Positions 1 to 8,518 of a stretch of DNA of 52,756 nucleotides are shown one piece after another. The translations under genes and the position numbers were made by a program. Position 1 is the first letter of the stretch; each line of letters starts with the position of its first letter. The stretch comes from Oscillospiraceae bacterium (GTDB lineage Bacteria > Bacillota > Clostridia > Oscillospirales > Acutalibacteraceae). The DNA is taken from NCBI GenBank assembly GCA_015065585.1, contig SVQC01000006.1, positions 1 through 52,756 of the forward strand, in the 5' to 3' direction. The notes beneath the pieces were generated by a model, which made no database searches, had not been told where the DNA came from, and saw nothing but the letters and a program-made list of their open reading frames with translations.

Positions 1-1969
1 CGTTCATATTTTTTCCGTAAATGACAAGATTTTGAGAGGGCGTTTCGCCCGATAAAATATTACGGTAATCAAAGAACAAAGCACCGTAGCGGCTTTTTTG
101 TTTATTCATATTATAGGTACTGTAATATGAGTTATTATCGCTTTGATAAACGGGGTTGTTTATTTTGGTGCCGTCAATGGTAATCCAACCTTTAAAATCG
201 CTGTTTTTTGAAGAAAGCTTAGAAAATACAGATGTCTTATCACTTTGAGAATAAAGAGTCTGGGCTTTTTCAATCTGAGAACGGTCGCGGAAAATGTTGA
301 TAAAGAAAGCTGAGCTGATTATAAGTCCTACAAGAAGCAGAGCTACAAAACAGGTCAAAGTTATTTTAATACTTTTCTGAAGCTTATTACCGCTTTTGAA
401 AAATGAAAAAATGTCTTTGCTTTTTTTCTTTTTGGCATTTATTTTTTCACTTTTGGAATTCTTTATAATGATATCGGTAAGAAGAACGGTATCTTTATCT
501 TCAGAGATGGTATCTTGGAATTCGGATAAGGTATCTTCATCTTCAGAGGAAGTCTCAGTATAATAATAATCTTCTAATTTATCTTCATTTTGTTCAAGGA
601 AAGCCTCAGTTGGTTCGACCTCTTCCAAAATGGTTTCACCTGTGATAAATTCATTTTGGTAATCTGTATGTATATCTTCAATAGAACCGCCGTTAGCCTT
701 TATTTCATAAGTGTTATTTACGCTGTTACTTTTATCTATAAGGAAAAGATTGCCTTCTGATGAAGCACCGTTCATTAATACGGGCAGAGCAAGAACATAT
801 CTTCTTATAAGGTCGAGGGCAAAGTTTACGGCATAACTTCTGATATAATCTCTTGATTTATTTTCAAGACCTTTAAGTAAAGTAAGCCAATAGTTTTTAC
901 CGTCGTAAAGTGCAATATAAACAGTACCAACTGCCTTGCCTTCAGAGGCGGAGGGACCTGCAACGCCTGTAATGCCGATGCCGATACTGGCGCCGCTTTT
1001 AGTTTTTACGCCTTTGGCTAGAGCAGCGGCAGTTTCTTTGCTTATAGCTCCGAATTTTTCCAGTATATTTTGGTCTACATCAAGCATTTCATTTTTAATG
1101 CGGTTTGAGTATGCGCAGACACCCATTTCCAGTACGTTCGAAGCGCCTTTAACAGAAGTTATTGCCTCGGAAAGCATACCACCGGTACAGGATTCGGCAG
1201 TAGCAACTGTAAGAGCGTTTCTGATTAAGAGTTCAACAGTAACGGTAGCAAGGCTTTTCTTGCCTATGGTAAAGATATTTTCCCCTAAAATATTTTTAAG
1301 GTCAGCAACTACGTTTGCGCAAACCATATCTCCGTTTTGGAAGGATTTGTTTGTATGGGAAAATGTGATATCGTTAATTCCGTTTTCTTCTCTTATATTT
1401 AATGAAATTCGATGTTTACGTTTTAAGGATTCGAAGGGGACTTTAAGCTTTTGAATGTTTTGTCCAAAGGTGCGAATACAAAGAGTAGAATAATAATTGT
1501 TGAATTCTGTCGAAAAAAATGGCACTACGTACTCGGTAAGCAAAGAGTAAACGCTCTCATCAGATAAAGGCAGGCAAACTATGGTTTTGCCGCCTGATTT
1601 TTTGATAAAACCTGCCTCTCCGGTTTCTCTGTCAATGAAAGGGGAGCTGTCTTCAGGAAAGAATATTTCCTTACGGTTTCCGTTTAAACTTAATATATTA
1701 GGGAATTTTGTACTTTCATAACGGCTAAGATTAAACACATTACAAACAGCATCGGTAGCAACGTTTATGTTGGAAAAAAGAAATACTATATTTGAGCGCT
1801 GCTGAGCTTTGTTTAAGGCTATATTGAATTCTCTTATGTCAGAGTTGATTTTAGTTGCCGTAACAGTTTTTAAACTAATCTGATTAATAAATGCGGTAAT
1901 GTCGTTTTCACAGCGGCTTACTGCATTTGACTCGCTGTCTACATAATAAAATAAAATTTCTACGTTCAT
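1..1969 (-). CDS. CinA/PncC-like amidase fused to a class B sortase-like domain (partial)
   Basis: The frame is open from an ATG at 1969 to the window edge (656 codons). Residues 1-150 look like a decayed CinA molybdopterin-binding-type domain (a GEAGFI...LPLSDE stretch resembles the family's GTAPG...LPG part). Residues 240-392 are a convincing CinA C-terminal/PncC amidase: AESCTGG (258-264, catalytic Ser260), AYSNRIK (Tyr287, Lys292) and ITGVAGP. An acidic linker, a Lys-rich stretch and one membrane helix (about 535-556) follow, then a SrtB-like start (GWITIDGT, NNPVYQSDNN, GALFFDY). PncC hydrolyses nicotinamide mononucleotide in the cytoplasm; a sortase domain would lie outside. Where SrtB has YGH, this reads YGK (Lys653), so the sortase may be inactive; its Cys/Arg region lies beyond the window. 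The start is 22 bp after thiI. Confidence 0.82.
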   Translation of the reverse strand, partial: MNVEILFYYVDSESNAVSRCENDITAFINQISLKTVTATKINSDIREFNIALNKAQQRSNIVFLFSNINVATDAVCNVFNLSRYESTKFPNILSLNGNRKEIFFPEDSSPFIDRETGEAGFIKKSGGKTIVCLPLSDESVYSLLTEYVVPFFSTEFNNYYSTLCIRTFGQNIQKLKVPFESLKRKHRISLNIREENGINDITFSHTNKSFQNGDMVCANVVADLKNILGENIFTIGKKSLATVTVELLIRNALTVATAESCTGGMLSEAITSVKGASNVLEMGVCAYSNRIKNEMLDVDQNILEKFGAISKETAAALAKGVKTKSGASIGIGITGVAGPSASEGKAVGTVYIALYDGKNYWLTLLKGLENKSRDYIRSYAVNFALDLIRRYVLALPVLMNGASSEGNLFLIDKSNSVNNTYEIKANGGSIEDIHTDYQNEFITGETILEEVEPTEAFLEQNEDKLEDYYYTETSSEDEDTLSEFQDTISEDKDTVLLTDIIIKNSKSEKINAKKKKSKDIFSFFKSGNKLQKSIKITLTCFVALLLVGLIISSAFFINIFRDRSQIEKAQTLYSQSDKTSVFSKLSSKNSDFKGWITIDGTKINNPVYQSDNNSYYSTYNMNKQKSRYGALFFDYRNILSGETPSQNLVIYGKNMN

Positions 1970-1991
1970 TTTTAAGGCTTCTTTCTTTACT

Positions 1992-3179
1992 TTAAGCTTC
2001 TCCGTCTTTTGTAATGCGGGAGTAAACGGTTTCGTTAATAGCTTTTTCTATAAGCGGCTCAAAATCAAATACCTCTTCGGCTTTGGCACATTCCTCAAGA
2101 GTTGGTCTTGTTCTGGGATGTTTTGGGGTAAATACGGTGCAACAATCTTCATAGGGGAGTATAGAAGTTTCAAAAGCATCAATTTTTCGTGATATTGTTA
2201 TAATTTCTTCCTTATCCATGCCTATAAGAGGACGAAGCACAGGGATTTCCTTTGTAACCACATCAGTAACGGCAAGAGCGGGCAGGGTTTGACTTGCAAC
2301 CTGACCTAAGCTTTCTCCCGTAATCAGCGCCTTGCTTCCCGTATCCATAGCAATTCGTTCGGCTATACGCATCATCATACGGCGCATGATAAGGGTGAAA
2401 TATTCTTCCTTGCAGTTCTCGGCAATGGCTTCCTGTATCTGAGTAAAGGGAACTATACCTAAGCGAATATCACCACTGTATACCGCTACCTTGCTAAGCA
2501 GGGTTTTAACCTTTTTTTCGGCAAGGGGTCCGGTATACGGCGGACTTGCAAAGTGAACGGCATTAAGGATAAGACCGCGTTTTGCCATTCTGTAAGCGGC
2601 AACGGGACTGTCAATACCGCCGGAAATCAGTATGGTAGCTTTTCCTCCAGTTCCCACAGGAAGACCGCCGGCACCCTGGATTTGTCCTGCGTGAACATAA
2701 GCGGCATAATCCCTTATTTCCACAAGAACGGTTATATCAGGGCTATTTACGTCGACCTTTAAATGCGGCATTTTTGAAAGTATAGCGCCACCGACCTCTC
2801 GGGCAATTTCAGGAGAGGTAAAAGGAAAGGCTTTATCGGAGCGCTTTGCAATTACCTTAAAGGTCTTAGCGTTGCTTAGGGCAGAAGAAACATAGGAAGG
2901 GGTTACACTGAGTATTTCCTTCATATCTTTGTTAAGGGCGGCGCAACGGGAAAATGCGGCTATGCCGAAGATTTTACGAACACGCTCACAAGCTTCTTCA
3001 AAATCAAATTCCTCGTCAACAGGTTCAATGTATATTGTGGATTGGGCAGACCTGATACTAACCTTTCCAAGGTCGTGCAAGCGACGTCTAATGGTTTTCA
3101 TCAGCATGCTTTCAAAGGTACTTCGATTAAGACCTTTAAGTACAAGTTCGCCGTTCTTTATAAGGATAATTTCTTTCAT
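1992..3179 (-). CDS. thiI: tRNA 4-thiouridine synthase ThiI
   Basis: ThiI adenylates tRNA U8 and inserts sulfur to make 4-thiouridine; in some bacteria it also supplies sulfur for thiamine thiazole. The 395-residue protein has an N-terminal ferredoxin-like/THUMP region (about 1-165) and a PP-loop ATP-binding motif SGGIDS at 186-191. The usual family Cys pair appears near the end in an EDCC-T-F context. It ends without a rhodanese domain, the short form common in Firmicutes. Its ATG overlaps the TGA of the cysteine desulfurase gene by 4 bp (ATGA), with AGAAGG as ribosome binding site, so the two are translationally coupled sulfur donor and acceptor. Confidence 0.95.
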   Translation of the reverse strand: MKEIILIKNGELVLKGLNRSTFESMLMKTIRRRLHDLGKVSIRSAQSTIYIEPVDEEFDFEEACERVRKIFGIAAFSRCAALNKDMKEILSVTPSYVSSALSNAKTFKVIAKRSDKAFPFTSPEIAREVGGAILSKMPHLKVDVNSPDITVLVEIRDYAAYVHAGQIQGAGGLPVGTGGKATILISGGIDSPVAAYRMAKRGLILNAVHFASPPYTGPLAEKKVKTLLSKVAVYSGDIRLGIVPFTQIQEAIAENCKEEYFTLIMRRMMMRIAERIAMDTGSKALITGESLGQVASQTLPALAVTDVVTKEIPVLRPLIGMDKEEIITISRKIDAFETSILPYEDCCTVFTPKHPRTRPTLEECAKAEEVFDFEPLIEKAINETVYSRITKDGEA

Positions 3180-4309
3180 TTTTTAAACCTTCTCATTTTT
3201 GCGGTAATTTCACTTAGAGCGTTACAGAGAATATCAATATCTTCTGTTTTGGTATATCTTGAAAAACTAATGCGCAAAGCGCTGTCAATACGGTCAGTAT
3301 CAAGACCGATTGCAGAAAGAACATAACTTCTGTGCCCCTTGGCGCAGGCGCTTCCTTTCGAAACATAAATGCCTCTGGCGGCAAGAGCGTTCATTAACGG
3401 CTCGGATTTGTATTTATCTACCGAAATATTAATTATGTAGGGCAGAGAATTAACAGGACTGTTAAAGGAAACAAGACCGGTATTACTAAGACGCTCAATC
3501 GCATACTCTTTAAGAATTTTCATTTCTTCTACGGTTTTGCTTAAATCTGGCAAAGCCTTAACAGCAGCGGAAAGACCGGATATTAACGGCATATTTTCAG
3601 TGCCTGAGCGCATACCGCTTTCCTGACCGCCGCCGAAAATAAAGGGTGGAATTTTAACCGATGATGATTTATAAAGAAAACCGATGCCCTTTGGGCCGTG
3701 AATTTTATGGCCGCTTGCAGAAAGCAGGTCAACACCCAGCTTTGAAACCTTAATTGGCAGTTTTCCAAAACCCTGAACAGCATCACAGTGAAGCAGGGCA
3801 GGGGAATTTTTTTCTTTGATTATTTTTGAAATTTCAAATATAGGTTGAATAGAACCGATTTCATTATTAACAAGCATTAAGGAAACGAGAATCGTTTCAC
3901 CGTCTATTTCTTTCTTAAAATCATCCACCGAAATTTTTCCGTCTTTATCCGGGGTTAAGTATACTATGTTAAAGCCGCGACTTTCGAGTTGCTTTAAGGG
4001 TTCTAAAACCGAAGGATGCTCAATTGACGACGTAATGATTTTCTTGCCCTTGCGTTTTGAGTATTCAGACACACCGAAAATAGCGGTGTTGTTAGCTTCA
4101 GTTCCACCGGAAGTGAAGATTATTTCGTCGGTTTTTGCTCCGATAAAATCAGCAATGACTTTTCGTGAGTTTTCAAGATTATCCATTGCGGTTATTCCTA
4201 AATCATAGGAAGAAGACGGGTTGCCCCAGCAGTTTTGTAAAGAATTATTCACTGCACTGATAACCTCAAGACAGGGTTTTGTAGTAGCACTGTTATCCAA
4301 ATAAACCAT
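3176..4309 (-). CDS. nifS: Cysteine desulfurase (NifS/IscS-like) paired with ThiI
   Basis: A pyridoxal-phosphate enzyme that removes sulfur from cysteine as a protein persulfide. At 377 residues it has normal length. Visible motifs are the N-terminal YLDNSATT, EHPS with the cofactor-stacking His near 98, the cofactor lysine in SGHKIHGPKG (Lys202), and the sulfur-carrying cysteine in KGSACAKG (Cys322). The overlap with thiI argues that it feeds ThiI, like NifZ of Bacillus subtilis, rather than general Fe-S assembly; no scaffold gene is adjacent. GGAGG lies about 14 nt upstream of the ATG, a rather long spacing. Confidence 0.94.
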   Translation of the reverse strand: MVYLDNSATTKPCLEVISAVNNSLQNCWGNPSSSYDLGITAMDNLENSRKVIADFIGAKTDEIIFTSGGTEANNTAIFGVSEYSKRKGKKIITSSIEHPSVLEPLKQLESRGFNIVYLTPDKDGKISVDDFKKEIDGETILVSLMLVNNEIGSIQPIFEISKIIKEKNSPALLHCDAVQGFGKLPIKVSKLGVDLLSASGHKIHGPKGIGFLYKSSSVKIPPFIFGGGQESGMRSGTENMPLISGLSAAVKALPDLSKTVEEMKILKEYAIERLSNTGLVSFNSPVNSLPYIINISVDKYKSEPLMNALAARGIYVSKGSACAKGHRSYVLSAIGLDTDRIDSALRISFSRYTKTEDIDILCNALSEITAKMRRFKK

Positions 4310-4335
4310 TTTTGATGTTTAAGCCTCCGAAGAGC

Positions 4336-4365
4336 ATAATAATTCATTATTGTCAAATACTACAA
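4336..4365 (-). promoter_or_regulatory. Possible promoter of the cysteine desulfurase-thiI-CinA unit
   Basis: On the minus strand TTGTAG (4365-4360) and TATTAT (4341-4336) are separated by 18 bp, followed by the 5' end of the desulfurase gene. It is divergent from the rplS promoter. The -35 is weak. Confidence 0.4.
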
Positions 4366-4430
4366 TATTATATTATATATTCATATAATAAGCAAGTTTT
4401 TTATGACAAAAAAATTTGGAAAAATAACAC

Positions 4431-4459
4431 TTGCTTTTTTTAGAAGTTTGTAGTATAAT
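4431..4459 (+). promoter_or_regulatory. Sigma-A-type promoter of rplS
   Basis: TTGCTT (4431-4436) and a perfect TATAAT (4454-4459) with 17-bp spacing. Transcription would start near 4466, leaving a leader of about 130 nt before rplS. Confidence 0.75.
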
Positions 4460-4465
4460 ACTTTA

Positions 4466-4590
4466 GCATTTGATTTCACCTACTCCTTTTAGGTGGGTTT
4501 GATGCCGAATAGTTCGACATTAAAGCGGGTGGTCCTCTGACTAAGGCTTTGCCTTTTGTGTATGAACATCTGAAAGAAATTAGGAGGAAA
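4466..4590 (+). promoter_or_regulatory. Structured leader of rplS, probable L19 autoregulatory leader
   Basis: The untranslated stretch between the promoter and the rplS ribosome binding site contains a hairpin CACCTA...TAGGTG (4477-4495), then a G-rich segment that could re-pair with it and an AAGGC-ttt-GCCTT hairpin near 4544. Ribosomal protein L19 leaders are known upstream of rplS in Firmicutes. Assignment rests on position and folding potential; I could not compare it with a covariance model. Confidence 0.6.
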
Positions 4591-4596
4591 ATAAAA

Positions 4597-4941
4597 ATGG
4601 ACGCTATTAAAAAGATTACTGAAGAATGTATGAAAAAAGACGCTCCCGAAATTTCTATCGGTAGCACCGTAAAGGTACATGTTCGCATTAAAGAAGGCGA
4701 GCGCGAGAGAATTCAGCTTTTCGAAGGTACTGTTATTGCTAAGAACAACAGCGGTATTGCTGAAACCTTTACCGTACGCCGTGTATCCTACGGTGTAGGT
4801 GTTGAGCGTGTGTTCCCCGTACATTCTCCCAATGTAGCTAAGGTAGAACTCGTAAGAAACGGCCGCGTTCGCAGAGCAAAACTTTACTATCTCCGTGATA
4901 GAGTTGGTAAGGCTGCTAAGGTTAAAGAGTTAATTGGCTAA
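4597..4941 (+). CDS. rplS: 50S ribosomal protein L19
   Basis: L19 sits at the interface of the 30S and 50S subunits. The 114-residue product has the characteristic basic C-terminus with [18 protein letters not shown] and normal length. The start is the ATG at 4597, placed 9 nt after a perfect AGGAGG (4582-4587); in-frame upstream codons from 4549 fall in the structured leader and are not likely used. The gene is followed by a terminator and then by lepB, rbgA and rnhB, the usual rplS neighbourhood in Firmicutes (lacking rimM-trmD upstream here). Confidence 0.97.
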   Translation: MDAIKKITEECMKKDAPEISIGSTVKVHVRIKEGERERIQLFEGTVIAKNNSGIAETFTVRRVSYGVGVERVFPVHSPNVAKVELVRNGRVRRAKLYYLRDRVGKAAKVKELIG

Positions 4942-4961
4942 TTATAATCAATGAAAAGGGA

Positions 4962-5003
4962 GGAGGCAACGGGCGTTGTCTCCTTCTTTCCTTTTATTTT
5001 TTT
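4962..5003 (+). terminator. Terminator after rplS
   Basis: GGAGGCAAC (4962-4970), loop GGGC, GTTGTCTCC (4975-4983) followed by a T-rich tract. It lies upstream of the true lepB start and could act as an attenuator between rplS and lepB. Confidence 0.75.
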
Positions 5004-5022
5004 AAAACGGGAGGTTTTTGCG

Positions 5023-5610
5023 TTGAATTCTGAAACACACGTCGGTGAAGAAAAAAAGTCGTATACAAAAGAAGCGTTTGAGTGGCTTGAAATAGTTGTC
5101 AGCGCTTTACTGGTAGTTGTTGTTATTTTTACCCTTATATTCAGAGTAGCTACTATAGTAGGTGACTCTATGCAGGACACTTTCCAAGAGGGACAGAAGG
5201 TAATAATAACTAATTGGTTTTATACGCCCAAAGCGGGTGACGTTGTGGTTGTTTCAAGAAATGCCCGTAACAGCGGTGTTGCTACCGATGAAAACGGCCC
5301 TATAATTAAAAGGGTAATCGCCACCGAGGGACAGCAGGTGGATATTGATTTTATGAACGGCATTGTTTATGTAGACGGTGTCGCTCTTGATGAGCCGTAT
5401 ACAAAAACGCCCACAAACTTAAAATACGATATAGAATTTCCCGTTTATGTACCCGAAGGCCATGTTTTCTGTCTTGGGGACAACAGGAACGAGTCCCTTG
5501 ACAGCCGTTCTAGCCGTATAGGAGATATGGGTATGATAGATGCAAGATATGTTCTTGGAAAGGTGTCTTTTCGGATATTGCCTCTCAGCGAATTCGGAAG
5601 GGTAGATTAA
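5023..5610 (+). CDS. lepB: Signal peptidase I
   Basis: Membrane serine protease that removes signal peptides from exported proteins. The 195-residue product has one N-terminal membrane helix (about 24-41), the catalytic serine in GDSM (Ser49), the general-base lysine in IIKRVIA (Lys96), and the family box GDNRNESLDSR. I chose the TTG at 5023 because CGGGAGG lies 8 nt upstream; the in-frame ATG at 4951 would put codons inside the rplS terminator. The stop is separated from the next ATG by one base. Confidence 0.93.
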   Translation: MNSETHVGEEKKSYTKEAFEWLEIVVSALLVVVVIFTLIFRVATIVGDSMQDTFQEGQKVIITNWFYTPKAGDVVVVSRNARNSGVATDENGPIIKRVIATEGQQVDIDFMNGIVYVDGVALDEPYTKTPTNLKYDIEFPVYVPEGHVFCLGDNRNESLDSRSSRIGDMGMIDARYVLGKVSFRILPLSEFGRVD

Positions 5611-5611
5611 T

Positions 5612-6469
5612 ATGAGCCAGACACAGAATATACAATGGTTTCCGGGCCATATGACTAAAACCAGACGGCAAATGGAAAAGGAAATTGCTCTTGTTGATGC
5701 CGTTGCTGAAATAGTTGACGCTAGAATTCCTGCCTCCAGCCGTAACCCTGATATTCCGAAACTGCTTGGCAAAAAACCTATGCTTATTGTACTCAATAAA
5801 TGCGATATGGCTGATGCAAACGCTACTAATGAGTGGATAAAATGGTTTGAAGGCAGAGGAATAAGCGCTATTGCTCTTGACTGCAGAAGCGGTAAAGGTG
5901 TTAATCAGTTTGTCCCTAAGGTCAAGGATATGCTACGGGAAAAAATAAAGGCAAATACTGAAAAAGGTATGGCAGGAAAACCTCTTCGCCTTATGGTTGT
6001 TGGAATTCCTAACGTAGGAAAATCCACCTTTATTAACCGCATGGCAGGTGCGAATAAGGCGAAAACTGAAAACCGACCAGGTGTTACGCGAGGCAGCCAG
6101 TGGTTTGCGGTGGACAGACAGCTAGAGCTTCTGGATACTCCCGGTATTTTATGGCCTAAGTTTGACGATATTACCGTTGGTGAGCATCTCGCCTTTACGG
6201 GTGCTATTAAGGATAATGTAATGGATATTGAACTTCTAGGAATGAGACTTCTTGAAACCCTTTCAATATCTTATAAAGCTGAACTGACTAAAAGATACGG
6301 CGAACTTGATTTTGGTCTTGAACCTTATGATTTGCTTTGCTGTCTTGCTAAAAAGCGCGGTATGGTAATTCGTGGCGGTGAGTATGATACTTTACGTGCA
6401 TCCGCTATGCTTTTAGAGGAATTTCGAAACTGTAAAATAGGTAATATTACGCTTGAAAGGGTAGAGTAA
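5612..6469 (+). CDS. ylqF: Ribosome biogenesis GTPase YlqF/RbgA
   Basis: Circularly permuted GTPase needed for late 50S assembly. In order: IQWFPGHMTK near the N-terminus (a YlqF signature), the G4 motif NKCD, the P-loop GIPNVGKST, then DTPG, followed by the C-terminal ANTAR-like helical region. At 285 residues it has typical length. It is in a tight run with lepB (1 bp) and rnhB (1 bp), an order widely conserved in Firmicutes. Confidence 0.95.
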   Translation: MSQTQNIQWFPGHMTKTRRQMEKEIALVDAVAEIVDARIPASSRNPDIPKLLGKKPMLIVLNKCDMADANATNEWIKWFEGRGISAIALDCRSGKGVNQFVPKVKDMLREKIKANTEKGMAGKPLRLMVVGIPNVGKSTFINRMAGANKAKTENRPGVTRGSQWFAVDRQLELLDTPGILWPKFDDITVGEHLAFTGAIKDNVMDIELLGMRLLETLSISYKAELTKRYGELDFGLEPYDLLCCLAKKRGMVIRGGEYDTLRASAMLLEEFRNCKIGNITLERVE

Positions 6470-6470
6470 A

Positions 6471-7070
6471 ATGCCGGATTATTCTTATGAAAAATCTGCG
6501 AAAGAAAAGGGACTCAAATCCGTTTGCGGTGTGGATGAAGCGGGCAGAGGTCCTTTGGCAGGTCCTGTTTGCGCCGCCGCTGTTATACTTCCCGATGATG
6601 CTGTTATAGAAGGTCTCGACGATTCCAAAAAGCTTAGTGAAAAAAAGCGGGAAGCGCTTTATGATAAAATAATAAATACCGCTGTTTCTTATGGTATCGC
6701 TTTTTCTGATGTTGAAGAAATAGAAGAGGTTAATATTTTAGGCGCAACCTATATCGCTATGTGCAGGGCTGTTGAAAAGCTGAAAGTCAAACCTGATTAC
6801 GTACTTGTAGATGGTAACAGATATCCGCCGATGCTTGAAATCGAGGGCGAAACTGTTGTAAAAGGGGATAGCAAGAGTATGTCTATAGCCGCCGCAAGTA
6901 TACTTGCGAAGGTTACCAGGGACAGACTTCTTCTTGAGTACGCAAAGCAGTATCCGGAGTATGGCTTTGAAAAGCATAAAGGCTATGGAACTAAAGCCCA
7001 TATTGAAGCCATAAAAAAATTTGGCGTTACTAAAATACATCGTCAGTCATTTCTGAAAAAACTTATATGA
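6471..7070 (+). CDS. rnhB: Ribonuclease HII
   Basis: Cleaves RNA in RNA/DNA hybrids and removes misincorporated ribonucleotides. The 199-residue protein shows the active-site start GVDEAGRGPLAGP (about 20-32, Asp and Glu ligands), the GDSKSMSIAAASILAKV region, and KHKGYGTKAH near the end, all diagnostic. Its TGA overlaps the ATG of yraN (ATGA), so the two are co-translated. Confidence 0.96.
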   Translation: MPDYSYEKSAKEKGLKSVCGVDEAGRGPLAGPVCAAAVILPDDAVIEGLDDSKKLSEKKREALYDKIINTAVSYGIAFSDVEEIEEVNILGATYIAMCRAVEKLKVKPDYVLVDGNRYPPMLEIEGETVVKGDSKSMSIAAASILAKVTRDRLLLEYAKQYPEYGFEKHKGYGTKAHIEAIKKFGVTKIHRQSFLKKLI

Positions 7071-7432
7071 ATAAGGAATTTAATATAGGAAAAAAGGGCG
7101 AGGATATTGCCGCCGATTATTTAAAAAAATTCGGTTTTATAATTTTCAAAAGAAATTACCATAGCCGATTCGGTGAAATTGATATAATAGCCGAAAAGGG
7201 AAACCTCTTGCTGTTTGTTGAGGTTAAAACCCGTTTCCAAAATGCACTTGTGTCACCGGCAGAGTCCGTTGACTATCATAAGCAGAATAAACTAAGAATG
7301 ACAGCGAAAACCTTTATGTCAAAAACTTTTATAGATTACCGTTGTCGTTTTGACGTGGCTGAAGTTACCGTATTTAATGAAAATGGGGAATATAAGTACA
7401 AATTAAATTACATAAAAAATGCCTTTGAATAG
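7067..7432 (+). CDS. yraN: YraN/UPF0102 family nuclease-like protein
   Basis: A 121-residue small protein of the YraN family, which has a Holliday-junction-resolvase-like PD-(D/E)xK fold but no settled function. Visible are the N-terminal GKKGEDIAADYLKK helix and the core RFGEIDIIAEKGNLLLFVEVKTR, which holds the expected E-I-D and E-V-K catalytic-type residues. It is coupled to rnhB, its usual partner. Confidence 0.93.
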   Translation: MNKEFNIGKKGEDIAADYLKKFGFIIFKRNYHSRFGEIDIIAEKGNLLLFVEVKTRFQNALVSPAESVDYHKQNKLRMTAKTFMSKTFIDYRCRFDVAEVTVFNENGEYKYKLNYIKNAFE

Positions 7433-7455
7433 CCAAAGCATTTGATTTCAAAGGA

Positions 7456-7483
7456 AAAACCACCCTTTCGGGTGGTTTTCAGT
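7456..7483. terminator. Terminator after yraN, shared with the convergent DUF1540 gene
   Basis: AAAACCACCC (7456-7465), loop TTTC, GGGTGGTTTT (7470-7479): a perfect 10-bp stem with A and T tracts on both sides, so it can act on both strands. Confidence 0.85.
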
Positions 7484-7486
7484 GCA

Positions 7487-7654
7487 TTAATCCTTTGATT
7501 TAAAAGTAGTACAAGCTGTTTCACTGCAGTTACAAGCGCTTTTGTAACCTACCTGAATTTCACCTGCTGTGCATCTGTCACCCATTGTGTGATAAACGCA
7601 GTGAGAAGCGTCACAAAGAATGCCGGGAACAATTTTTTCGTTTTTGTTTTCCAT
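7487..7654 (-). CDS. Small cysteine-rich DUF1540 protein
   Basis: A 55-residue reading frame, start ATG at 7654, stop at 7487-7489. Six cysteines occur in the pattern CDASHC, DRC-TAG, CNC, TAC-TTF; this CD..C-Y......C.AG.I.V pattern with a final C-TF matches the DUF1540 family of Firmicutes, which is thought to bind metal but has no proven role. A GAAAGG ribosome binding site precedes the start. It lies convergent to yraN across a shared terminator and divergent from the phosphoesterase gene. Recognition is by motif, and the frame shows no shadowing larger gene. Confidence 0.85.
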   Translation of the reverse strand: MENKNEKIVPGILCDASHCVYHTMGDRCTAGEIQVGYKSACNCSETACTTFKSKD

Positions 7655-7739
7655 TTTAATCATTTCCTTTCAGACCTTTTGGTCGATATTAGTGTTCCCG
7701 CAACTTAAAATAATAAACTTAATACACGGAGGGAATTTT

Positions 7740-8429
7740 TTGAAAATTTTCGGAATATCAGACTTACATTTATCCTTTGAAACCGACAAGCCAATGGATA
7801 TTTTCGGCGGTTGGAGTAATCATACCGAGCGTATAAAGGCTAATTGGACAAGGCTTATTGAAGAAGATGATATAGTTGTACTTCCGGGAGACTTTTCCTG
7901 GGCGCTTAAACTTGAAGAAACCAAAAAAGATTTTCAGTTTTTGGATTCTCTCCCCGGCAAAAAACTTATTTTAAAGGGTAATCATGATTTATGGTGGTCT
8001 ACCGCTAAAAAAGTTCATGAATTTTTTAAAAAAAATAATATAACTTCTGTTGAAATAATTTTCAATTCGATGTATAAAGTGGGAGATTTTGCTATTTGCG
8101 GAAGCCGGGGCTGGCTTTACGAAAAGCAAGAGGATAAGGTAATCGCCCTAAGAGAAGCGGGTAGACTTAAAACCTCTATAGAAGCCGCGCATAAGGAAAA
8201 CCTTACTCCTATAGTTTTTATGCATTATCCACCGGTATACGCAGGACAGGTTACCGAGCCTATAATGAATGTAATAAAAGAATATGGCATAAAAAAGGTT
8301 TACCACGGCCATATACACGGCGGTGGTATAAACAGGGTGATAAAGGAATATGATGGTGTTTCCTTTAAATTATTGTCCTGTGATTGCATAGATTTTACAC
8401 CATACTTCATAATTGATGTAAAAAACTGA
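7740..8429 (+). CDS. Calcineurin-like metallophosphoesterase
   Basis: A 229-residue cytoplasmic phosphoesterase. The two-metal signature is complete: SDLHLSF (D-x-H), LPGDFSWA (GD), LKGNHDLWW (GNHD), MHYPP and the final GHIHGGG. The WSNHTERI and YHGHIHG segments are typical of a Clostridial subgroup sometimes called serine/threonine phosphatases; the substrate is unknown. I chose the TTG at 7740 because CGGAGGGA (7728-7735) sits just upstream; a further in-frame start at 7620 would run through the divergent DUF1540 gene. Confidence 0.9.
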   Translation: MKIFGISDLHLSFETDKPMDIFGGWSNHTERIKANWTRLIEEDDIVVLPGDFSWALKLEETKKDFQFLDSLPGKKLILKGNHDLWWSTAKKVHEFFKKNNITSVEIIFNSMYKVGDFAICGSRGWLYEKQEDKVIALREAGRLKTSIEAAHKENLTPIVFMHYPPVYAGQVTEPIMNVIKEYGIKKVYHGHIHGGGINRVIKEYDGVSFKLLSCDCIDFTPYFIIDVKN

Positions 8430-8518
8430 AAATTATAATAAAAAATTCCAAATAATTGTAGAAATTTTTAAAAATATATGATATAGTATATGTTGATAAA
8501 TTTTGCGGAGGTATTTCC

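Noticed and set aside
936..1454. A 172-codon plus-strand frame
   Set aside because: It is antisense to the CinA part, whose motifs are clear; no ribosome binding site.
4489..4824. Minus-strand 111-codon frame over rplS and its leader
   Set aside because: Antisense to rplS, no ribosome binding site.
7620..7739. Longer N-terminus for the phosphoesterase
   Set aside because: It would overlap the DUF1540 gene and precede the CGGAGGGA ribosome binding site.
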